A DNA stretch of 14,171 nt from Betaproteobacteria bacterium (GTDB lineage Bacteria; Pseudomonadota; Gammaproteobacteria; Burkholderiales; SG8-39), in contig JAAOZY010000179.1 of NCBI GenBank assembly GCA_012274205.1, positions 1 through 14,171 on the forward strand, in the 5' to 3' direction. Shown in pieces: positions 7,761-14,171 of the stretch; the first letter of the stretch is position 1, and every line of letters begins with the position of its first letter. The notes beneath the pieces were generated by a model. The model was given only the letters and a program-made list of their open reading frames with translations, made no database searches and was not told where the DNA came from. The translations under genes and the position numbers were made by a program.

Positions 7761-8627
7761 ATGCGCCATCTGCCCATCCTCCTGCTCGCCGCCCTGCTTT
7801 CCGCATGTGCAGCCCCACCTCCGGCGCCTACGCCGCCCGCCCCGAAGCCGCCGCTCAGGATCGCGCTGGTTCTGGGCGGCGGCGCGGCGCGGGGCTTCGC
7901 CCACATCGGCGTGATCAAAGCCCTCGAAGCACAAGGCATCGTGCCCAGCATGGTGGTGGGCACCAGCGCGGGTTCCGTGGTGGGGGCGCTCTACGCCTCG
8001 GGGATGGGTGGCTTCGAACTGCAAAAGCTGGCCCTGCAGATGGAAGAGGACATGGTGACGGACTGGACCCTGCCCAACCGGGGCGTGTTCAAGGGCGAGG
8101 CGCTGCAGAACTTCATCAACCAGAAGGTGCAAAACCTGCCCATACAGAAGCTGCCCAAACCCCTGGGCGTGGTGGCCACCGATCTGCAAAGCGGCGAGAT
8201 GGTGGTGTTTCGCCGGGGCGACACCGGCATGGCAGTGCGCGCCTCCAGCGCCGTGCCGGGGGTGTTCCAACCCGTCGAGATCAGCGGCCGTGATTATGTG
8301 GACGGCGGCCTCACCTCGCCGGTGCCGGCCCAGGTCGCGCGCAACATGGGCGCGGACTTCGTCATCGCCGTGGATATCTCCAATGTGGTTCAGCGGGACA
8401 AGCTCACCGGCACCCTGGACGTGCTGCTGCAGACCTTTGCCATCATGGGCCATGCCATCAGCCGCCACGAACTGGAGGATGCAGACGTCGTGATCCGGCC
8501 GAAGACGGCAGAGGTGAACAGCACCGATTTCGAGGGGCGGCACCTGGCCATTCTGGAGGGTGAAAAGGCCGCTGCTGCAATCATGCCGGAGTTGAAAGCC
8601 AAGCTCGCCAGGGCGCGGGCGCGTTAA
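7761..8627 (+). CDS. Patatin-like phospholipase, predicted lipoprotein
   Basis: A 288-residue serine lipid acyl hydrolase of the patatin/RssA type. Residues 1-15 form a lipoprotein signal peptide ending in the lipobox LSAC (Cys16), so the mature protein should be lipid-anchored in the cell envelope. A proline-rich tether (residues 19-31) leads to the domain. The oxyanion motif is GGGAARGF (39-46), the nucleophile elbow is GTSAG with Ser69, and the dyad aspartate is Asp181 in DGGLTSP. ASSAVPGVFQPV is also typical. All catalytic elements are intact. It is transcribed divergently from earP across 101 bases, where a CATAAT (7726-7731) is visible but no clear -35; the ribosome binding site is weak. 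Substrate unknown; outer-membrane phospholipids are plausible by location. Confidence 0.9.
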   Translation: MRHLPILLLAALLSACAAPPPAPTPPAPKPPLRIALVLGGGAARGFAHIGVIKALEAQGIVPSMVVGTSAGSVVGALYASGMGGFELQKLALQMEEDMVTDWTLPNRGVFKGEALQNFINQKVQNLPIQKLPKPLGVVATDLQSGEMVVFRRGDTGMAVRASSAVPGVFQPVEISGRDYVDGGLTSPVPAQVARNMGADFVIAVDISNVVQRDKLTGTLDVLLQTFAIMGHAISRHELEDADVVIRPKTAEVNSTDFEGRHLAILEGEKAAAAIMPELKAKLARARAR

Positions 8628-8786
8628 ATGAAGGACGTTCCACGAAGTCCTATCGGCCGTTTCGGGCATTCACCCAGCATGGTGCAACGTGCGAATCAAA
8701 TGTCTGCTTCGTGACTTTTTGAACTGGCGCTATCGACCCAAAGCGGAAATTGGTCGTATCGGAAAGCAGATGTTCAACGCCAAGCA
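8628..8786. other. Gene-free gap with imperfect palindrome, left flank of the methyltransferase
   Basis: Between two convergent genes. TCTGCTT (8703-8709) and AAGCAGA (8764-8770) are inverted 7-mers, with CGACC and GGTCG nested between them, forming a loose palindrome of about 68 bp. The stretch also holds AATGTCTGCT (8699-8708), which recurs beyond the other end of the methyltransferase. I see no terminator with a T-run and no credible gene. Confidence 0.45.
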
Positions 8787-9731
8787 TCAGCCGAGCCAGT
8801 TTTTGGCGTCGGCTGCATGCTCTTGTTGGGCGTCGCGGTTTCTCGTAGCCGCCCGTTTCTCTGTATTTGCAGGTTCGAACAGAACAAAACCCGCATACTG
8901 TTTCATCTCTCGGCGACGCTCTGGCGAGGCGGCAAACCCAAGGATGCGCATCACAAATCTTGTGATGAAAGGAAACGGCGCGGAACGACGCAGCCGTTCC
9001 GCTTCGGTTGCAAAATACCGGGTCTCCTTCGGCTTCCAGCCGATCCGTAAAAAGAAACCGAAATAGTCCTTCGGCTCGAACAGGAACGGCGCGTTCTCCA
9101 TCGACTTACTCATGCCACTTCGCCGTCGGTATTCATACGACGCAGGGGAAAAATAGTCCACGACCCAATACCATATTGACTCACGCGACCCCAGGTCCTC
9201 CCCGAGGGAGGCAACCGCTTCTTCGGAAAGATAGGGAGTAACTGCTTCTGTCAATACGAGGACTTTTTTCGATTGGGCTGCCACTTCGTCGAGTAATGTC
9301 CGTCGGGCATCAACGTCGGCAAGATCCAGTCTCACCCGCTCCAGTCGGCACCGTGGCGTCTCCCCGGAAAGACGGGATTCCTTCAGTTCGATGACGTGAG
9401 GGTAATCCACTTCGATCCAGCGGAGCGATTCTGGTAGCTCCATGCGGTATGGCCTGGTGTCCAGCCCAGCGCCTAGGTTCAGAATGGTGTCAACGCCCTC
9501 TACAATCGCGCCTTGGATGAAATCGTCGATAATCCGAGTGCGAATTACAACCGACCAGCCGCCAATGAACGCCTGCTTCGGAAGGTTGTCGATGATCTTT
9601 TTTCCACGGTCACCGGCGAGTTTCGCTGCGAGCGGATCATGAAATATCGCGTTTGGGTGATTCGTCTCCATGGCACGGTAAGCGGCTGCCATGAATGCCG
9701 TGTCGGAGACTTGATTAATCTGGCCTTTCAT
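8787..9731 (-). CDS. Class I SAM-dependent methyltransferase, leucine carboxyl methyltransferase-like family
   Basis: A 314-residue protein of the LCM/PPM1-like family (TIGR00027 type). The N terminus SDTAFMAAAYRAMETNHP with HDPLAAKLAG is typical and supports the start at 9731. The SAM-binding motif GAGLDTR is at residues 87-93, WIEVDYP (acidic ribose contact) at 104-110, and EAVTPYLSEEAV from 161. Members methylate small molecules or carboxylates; many are of unknown substrate or lie in secondary-metabolite loci. Nothing next to it suggests a pathway. Base composition is lower than in neighbours: I count 32 and 33 G+C of 60 in two lines (9541-9660) against 42 of 60 at the start of mnmA. Gene-poor, repeat-containing flanks also suggest acquisition. 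The C-terminal 25 residues (charged, Ala/Arg-rich) look unconserved. Confidence 0.85.
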   Translation of the reverse strand: MKGQINQVSDTAFMAAAYRAMETNHPNAIFHDPLAAKLAGDRGKKIIDNLPKQAFIGGWSVVIRTRIIDDFIQGAIVEGVDTILNLGAGLDTRPYRMELPESLRWIEVDYPHVIELKESRLSGETPRCRLERVRLDLADVDARRTLLDEVAAQSKKVLVLTEAVTPYLSEEAVASLGEDLGSRESIWYWVVDYFSPASYEYRRRSGMSKSMENAPFLFEPKDYFGFFLRIGWKPKETRYFATEAERLRRSAPFPFITRFVMRILGFAASPERRREMKQYAGFVLFEPANTEKRAATRNRDAQQEHAADAKNWLG

Positions 9732-10129
9732 TTCCTATCCGCTCATTTCCAAGAAAATGTGGTTTGCCCCTGCCCAGGAAAGCAACAAAGATACGTTTCA
9801 TGGCGCCCAACAGTTATTCACCAGACCGGTCGGTCCGTATTATTGAAATTCGCAGAACATGCTGGTGTGCCGTAACTGCTTGATTCATGATCGGTTCGTC
9901 GAGGATGTCTGTCCGCATATGTAATGATAATCCGGACCGAATGTCTGCTGTGGGAGAGATGCTCAGGTGACCGCTCCTGGCCGAATCCGGCCCGATGCGA
10001 GTGTCACCTGCATAGCGAACATCCGCACGAACTGACAGCCCCCAACCATCGGCATCAGGCCGATGACCCCATGCTCACGACGGTCAATCGAGCCGGCCAC
10101 ACAGGATCGGGATTGCCCCGTCCCCTGCC
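9732..10129. other. 398-base gene-free stretch with several inverted repeats
   Basis: No credible gene: the open frames here lack family features and ribosome binding sites or are antisense to neighbours. Visible structure: GTCCG/CGGAC at 9911-9915 and 9933-9937; the 10-mer AATGTCTGCT at 9940-9949, shared with 8699-8708; a nested hairpin 9964-10010; and CATCGGC-ATCAG-GCCGATG at 10047-10065. The last lies downstream of icd on the minus strand but is followed by G-rich sequence, not a T-run, so it is not a standard intrinsic terminator. The methyltransferase promoter should be at the left edge, but I see no good match. Confidence 0.5.
9964..10010. repeat. Nested inverted repeat
   Basis: The outer arms CAGGTGAC (9964-9971) and GTCACCTG (10003-10010) are perfect 8-bp complements. 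Inside, GGCCG-AATC-CGGCC forms a second hairpin (about 9979-9992). The whole folds as a two-part stem of about 47 bases with no T-run on either side. Its function is unknown; a relic of a mobile palindromic element is possible. Confidence 0.5.
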
Positions 10130-11368
<1,239 letters not shown>

Positions 11369-11427
11369 GTGGGTCTCGAAACGTTGTTACCTTAAAGGGT
11401 AAAATTGGGACTTTGTCCCCCACCGAA

Positions 11428-11970
11428 GTGTCGCGTCTTATTGTGTTCAACAAACCCTACGGCGTCCTGAGCCAGTTCACCGCCGAAGGCCGCTGGCAGG
11501 GTTTGTGTGATTACCTCACGCTGCCGGGTGTGTACGCAGCCGGACGACTGGATGCGGACAGCGAGGGTTTGCTGATTTTAACCGATGACGGCGCGCTGCA
11601 GAGCCGCATCGCCGACCCCAAACACAAACTGCCCAAAACCTACTGGGCGCAGGTCGAGGGCTCGCCCGATGACGCCGCACTGGACGAGCTGCGGCACGGC
11701 GTCGATCTCGGCGACTTCGTCACCCGCCCGGCCACCGCGCGCCTCATCGACGAACCCGCCGGCCTGTGGCCGCGCAATCCGCCGATCCGCATCCGCGCGG
11801 CGATCCCCACCCACTGGATCGAACTCGTGATTGCCGAAGGCAAGAATCGCCAGGTGCGCCGGATGACCGCCAGGATTGGCTACCCAACATTGCGGCTGGT
11901 CCGCGCCGCCGTCGGCGAATGGACACTGGGTGAGCTGCAACCTGGAGAATGGAAAGAACTGCATGTCTGA
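11428..11970 (+). CDS. rluE: 23S rRNA pseudouridine synthase RluE-like
   Basis: RsuA/RluB/E/F-family pseudouridine synthase; RluE of E. coli modifies U2457 of 23S rRNA. There is no S4 domain, as in RluE. The core begins LIVFNKPYGVLSQFT, then AAGRLDADSEGLLILT with the catalytic Asp, PKTYWAQVEG, IELVIAEGKNRQVRRMTARIGYPTLRLVR and GEWTLGELQPGEW. The start is uncertain: GTG 11428 (reading SRLIVFNKP) fits the catalytic core best but lacks a clear Shine-Dalgarno. TTG at 11413 or ATG at 11359 are alternatives; the ATG would overlap the 5' end of icd on the other strand. The stop overlaps the next gene by 8 bases, so the three downstream genes look like one transcript. Assignment to RluE rather than another RsuA-family member is likely but not certain. 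Confidence 0.88.
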   Translation: MSRLIVFNKPYGVLSQFTAEGRWQGLCDYLTLPGVYAAGRLDADSEGLLILTDDGALQSRIADPKHKLPKTYWAQVEGSPDDAALDELRHGVDLGDFVTRPATARLIDEPAGLWPRNPPIRIRAAIPTHWIELVIAEGKNRQVRRMTARIGYPTLRLVRAAVGEWTLGELQPGEWKELHV

Positions 11971-12427
11971 ACCCAACCTGAATAGCCCGTGGTTGCCCCA
12001 CGTCGTCGTTGCCGCCATGGTTGAGCGCGACGGCAAGTTTTTGCTGGTGGAAGAGCACACCGCCGAAGGCCTGCGCCTCAACCAGCCCGCCGGTCACTGG
12101 GAGCGCGGCGAAACGCTGATCGAGGCAGTGCGCCGAGAAGCGCTGGAAGAAACCGCGCATCATGTCGAACCGCTGGCGCTGCTGGGCGCATACACCACCC
12201 ACTACGCACGGCGCGACATCACCTATCTGCGCTTTGCCTACATTTGCGAGGCCGTCGGTTTCGACGCCGAGCGCACCCTCGACAACGGCATCGTGCGCGC
12301 CGTATGGCTGACGCCGGCCGAACTCGCCGCCCATCCCATTCCGCACCGCAGCCCGCTGGTCATGCGCTGCCTGCAGGATTACCTCGCCGGGCGGCGTTTT
12401 CCGCTCGACTTCGTGCACCACGCATGA
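11963..12427 (+). CDS. nudJ: Nudix hydrolase, NudJ-like
   Basis: A 154-residue Nudix protein resembling NudJ (YmfB), which in E. coli removes phosphate from HMP-PP and nucleoside di/triphosphates; the two genes upstream and downstream match the E. coli rluE-nudJ-mnmA order. The start MSEPNLNSPWLPHVVVAAMVE at 11963 has GGAAAG about 6 bases upstream and overlaps the rluE stop. The Nudix box runs GHWERGETLIEAVRREALEE, with G-x5-E-x7-RE-x2-EE intact. The conserved glycine after EE is replaced (EETAHH), while the metal-binding glutamates remain. RSPLVMRCLQDYLAGRRFPL near the C terminus is also NudJ-like. The stop shares ATGA with the mnmA start. The substrate is inferred from synteny. Confidence 0.88.
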   Translation: MSEPNLNSPWLPHVVVAAMVERDGKFLLVEEHTAEGLRLNQPAGHWERGETLIEAVRREALEETAHHVEPLALLGAYTTHYARRDITYLRFAYICEAVGFDAERTLDNGIVRAVWLTPAELAAHPIPHRSPLVMRCLQDYLAGRRFPLDFVHHA

Positions 12428-13500
12428 GTACGCGCGTCGTCGTCGGCATGTCGGGTGGAGTCGACTCCGCTGTCGCCGCCTATCTGCTCAAGCAACAAGG
12501 CTACGACGTACTCGGCGTGTTCATGAAGAACTGGGACGACGACGACAACACCGAACACTGCACCGCGCGCCAGGATTTTCTCGACGTGCTGGCGGTGGCC
12601 GACGTGCTGGGCATCGAGGTCGAGGCGGTCAACTTCGCCGCCGAATACAAGGAACGCGTGTTCAGCTATTTCCTCGCCGAATACCAGGCCGGGCGCACCC
12701 CCAATCCCGACGTGCTGTGCAATGCCGAAATCAAGTTCAAGGCCTTCCTCGACGACGCCATCGCTCGTGGTGCGGAGTTCATCGCCACCGGGCATTACGT
12801 CGGCAAGGGTGTGGACGCCAGCGGCCGCGCGACGCTGCTGCGCGCGGCGGACAGCAACAAGGATCAAAGCTATTTTCTCTACCGTTTGAGCCAGGCGCAG
12901 GTGCAGCCCGCGCTGTTTCCCCTCGCCCATCTGCCCAAGCCCGAGGTGCGCCAGATCGCTGAAAAAATCGGCCTGCCCAACGCCGCCAAAAAAGACAGCA
13001 CCGGCATCTGTTTCATCGGCGAACGCAACTTCCGCGAATTCCTCGAACGCTATCTGCCGCGCAACCCCGGCGATATGCGCACCCCCGAGGGCAAGTGTGT
13101 CGGCCAGCATCAGGGGCTGATGTATTACACCTTGGGCCAGCGCCAGGGCCTCGGCATCGGCGGGCAGAAAGACGGCAACGACGACCCCTGGTTCGTCGCC
13201 GCCAAGGACATGGCCAGCAACACGCTCATCGTGGTGCAGGGCCACGAGCACCCATTGCTCAAACGCACCAGCCTCGGCGCCGGCCAGCTCAACTGGATCA
13301 GCGGCGAAGCGCCCGATCCCAAACGCGCCTACACCGCGAAGACCCGCTACCGGCAGACCGACGCCGCCTGCCACATCACCGCGCTGCACGATGACACGCT
13401 GGAACTGGTGTTCGACACGACCCAATGGGCAGTCACCCCCGGGCAGTCGGTGGTTCTATATGACGGCGAAGTCTGTCTCGGCGGCGGCATCATTACCTGA
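12424..13500 (+). CDS. mnmA: tRNA 2-thiouridine synthase MnmA
   Basis: Cytoplasmic ATP-dependent thiouridylase that puts the 2-thio group on U34 of tRNA-Lys, -Glu and -Gln, using sulfur relayed from IscS through Tus proteins. It has 358 residues. The PP-loop SGGVDSAVAA opens the protein, followed by GVFMKNWDDDD. The catalytic cysteines are Cys99 in NPDVLCNAEIKF and Cys196 in DSTGICFIGERNF, with TGHY between them. A C-terminal beta-barrel region includes YTLGQRQGLGIGG. Start ATG 12424 overlaps the nudJ stop by four bases (ATGA) with no strong Shine-Dalgarno, which points to translational coupling. An open frame extending upstream inside nudJ has no family match and is ignored. The toxin-antitoxin promoter begins immediately after the stop; no terminator separates them. 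Confidence 0.97.
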   Translation: MSTRVVVGMSGGVDSAVAAYLLKQQGYDVLGVFMKNWDDDDNTEHCTARQDFLDVLAVADVLGIEVEAVNFAAEYKERVFSYFLAEYQAGRTPNPDVLCNAEIKFKAFLDDAIARGAEFIATGHYVGKGVDASGRATLLRAADSNKDQSYFLYRLSQAQVQPALFPLAHLPKPEVRQIAEKIGLPNAAKKDSTGICFIGERNFREFLERYLPRNPGDMRTPEGKCVGQHQGLMYYTLGQRQGLGIGGQKDGNDDPWFVAAKDMASNTLIVVQGHEHPLLKRTSLGAGQLNWISGEAPDPKRAYTAKTRYRQTDAACHITALHDDTLELVFDTTQWAVTPGQSVVLYDGEVCLGGGIIT

Positions 13501-13503
13501 CCT

Positions 13504-13537
13504 TTGCAGCAGAACCGATAAAAGACTATATTCAGTC
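13504..13537 (+). promoter_or_regulatory. Promoter and candidate operator of the toxin-antitoxin operon
   Basis: TTGCAG (13504-13509), a 17-base spacer and TATATT (13527-13532) make a good sigma-70 promoter. A small dyad GACT-ATATTC-AGTC (13524-13537) covers the -10, where the antitoxin or toxin-antitoxin complex would be expected to bind for autorepression. A strong ribosome binding site CGGAGGG (13548-13554) follows, 4 bases before the ATG at 13559. Confidence 0.6.
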
Positions 13538-13558
13538 CCATCAAAAACGGAGGGCATC

Positions 13559-13828
13559 ATGCGCTACTCGACCCAGGTCAAACCCATCAGTTATCTGAAA
13601 GCCAACGCCGCCGAGGTGCTGCAGCAGCTTACCGATCAGCGCGAAGCCATGATCATCACCCAGAACGGCGAGGCCAAGGCGGTCATCCAGGACGTGGCCA
13701 GCTACGAGGAAACCCAGGAAACACTGGCCCTGTTGAAGCTGCTGGCGCTGGGCAACCAGGACGTCGAGGCCGGCAGAACACGTCCACTGGGCGATGTCGT
13801 CAAGCGGCTGCGTGCCCGGCAAGTCTGA
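13559..13828 (+). CDS. Type II antitoxin, Phd/YefM family
   Basis: An 89-residue protein. The N terminus MRYSTQVKPISYLKANAAEVLQQL is the Phd/YefM DNA-binding fold, followed by MIITQNGEAKAVIQDVASYEE, the family's second strand and helix. The C-terminal part (QETLALLKLLALG... onward) should be the flexible segment that wraps the toxin. In this family the antitoxin neutralises its partner and represses the operon, often together with the toxin. Start ATG 13559 has a strong GGAGGG site; the frame upstream within mnmA is not used. The toxin starts 4 bases after the stop. It sits directly downstream of mnmA with its own promoter. Identity is clear from family sequence and gene order; which toxin subfamily it neutralises is less certain. 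Confidence 0.92.
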   Translation: MRYSTQVKPISYLKANAAEVLQQLTDQREAMIITQNGEAKAVIQDVASYEETQETLALLKLLALGNQDVEAGRTRPLGDVVKRLRARQV

Positions 13829-13832
13829 GCCC

Positions 13833-14165
13833 ATGTCCCGCAAGGTTCTGCTGACCGCAGGCGCGGAACGCGATCTGGACTCGCTCCACGACTACATCGC
13901 CCATCACGATTCCAAAACGGCCGCCGACCGGATGCTGGACAGGCTATTGAAGGTCGCTGGAGATTTGGCGACCTTCCCCGAGCGCGGTTCGCATCCCCGG
14001 GAACTGCTCGCGCTCGGCATTCACGAATACCGCCAGGTTTTTTTCAAACCCTATCGGCTGATTTACCGGATAATTCGCACCGAGGTTGTCGTGTACCTGA
14101 TCGCCGACGGCCGGCGCGACATGCAAACGCTGCTTGCACAGCGGCTGCTCGGCGGCCCGAACTGA
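13833..14165 (+). CDS. Type II toxin, RelE/ParE superfamily
   Basis: A 110-residue protein. The N terminus MSRKVLLTAGAERDLDSLHDYIAHHD, the central LATFPERGSHPRELLALGIHEYRQVFFKPYRLIYRI and the C terminus VVVYLIADGRRDMQTLLAQRLL follow the ParE/RelE fold. ParE members poison DNA gyrase and RelE members cleave mRNA on the ribosome. The AERDLDSLHDYIA start and IADGRRDMQTLL end look more ParE-like, but a target cannot be proved from sequence. Start ATG 13833 lies 4 bases past the antitoxin stop with no strong Shine-Dalgarno, so translation probably depends on coupling, which keeps toxin below antitoxin. An upstream in-frame ATG (13794) lies inside the antitoxin gene and is unlikely. The gene ends 6 bases before the window edge and is complete. 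Confidence 0.9.
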   Translation: MSRKVLLTAGAERDLDSLHDYIAHHDSKTAADRMLDRLLKVAGDLATFPERGSHPRELLALGIHEYRQVFFKPYRLIYRIIRTEVVVYLIADGRRDMQTLLAQRLLGGPN

Positions 14166-14171
14166 GTGCAC

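Noticed and set aside
7725..8669. 314-codon open frame antisense to the patatin gene
   Set aside because: His/Gly/Arg-rich shadow of a gene with intact catalytic motifs on the plus strand.
8691..8790. Possible integron attC site beside the methyltransferase
   Set aside because: A GTTCAAC-like string and palindromic arms drew attention, but no paired core sites of the GTTRRRY type in the right arrangement, and no matching site on the other side of the gene.
8689..9066. 125-codon plus-strand frame starting in the gap and running antisense to the methyltransferase
   Set aside because: Mostly antisense to a recognised gene, basic low-complexity product, no ribosome binding site.
10047..10065. 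Hairpin considered as the icd terminator
   Set aside because: A perfect 7-bp stem, but the minus-strand sequence after it is G-rich with no T-run.
11384..11405. TTGTTA and TAAAAT before rluE as a promoter
   Set aside because: The spacing between the two hexamers is about 10 bases, too short for a sigma-70 promoter.
12379..13425. 348-codon open frame antisense to mnmA
   Set aside because: Shadow of MnmA, whose catalytic cysteines and PP-loop are intact.

Overview
This is a GC-rich chromosomal window that looks like a betaproteobacterium. The strongest evidence is EF-P with Arg at position 32, next to the gene for its arginine rhamnosyltransferase EarP. The MetG, DnaE and Icd sequences fit the same group. 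An order such as Nitrosomonadales (Thiobacillus-like) is possible, but I cannot fix genus or family from sequence alone. Most of the window is housekeeping DNA with compact gene spacing.

Layout. 1-2130 (+): 3' part of metG, then acyP 12 bases later. 2131-2345: a convergent gap holding an AT-rich promoter-like patch, an 18-bp perfect dyad, a CU-rich stretch complementary to Shine-Dalgarno sequences, and a minus-strand intrinsic terminator; together these look like a small RNA gene. 2346-5783 (-): dnaE. 5842-5868: stable terminator. 5888-7659 (-): earP then efp, an enzyme-substrate operon. 7761-8627 (+): patatin-like lipoprotein. 8787-9731 (-): a SAM methyltransferase of lower GC, flanked by gene-poor DNA with inverted repeats and a shared 10-bp motif; this looks like an acquired island. 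10130-11368 (-): icd. 11428-13500 (+): rluE, a nudJ-like Nudix hydrolase and mnmA, overlapping end to end. 13504-14165 (+): a Phd/YefM antitoxin and ParE/RelE toxin pair with its own promoter.

Functional themes. Several genes serve translation: MetG charges tRNA-Met, EarP activates EF-P, RluE modifies 23S rRNA and MnmA thiolates tRNA. The accessory parts are the methyltransferase island, the toxin-antitoxin pair, the candidate sRNA, and a short GC-rich palindromic repeat translated in frame within the MetG linker. I found no CRISPR array, tRNA or rRNA gene, complete insertion sequence or phage gene. The most notable non-coding signal is the candidate small RNA between acyP and dnaE.
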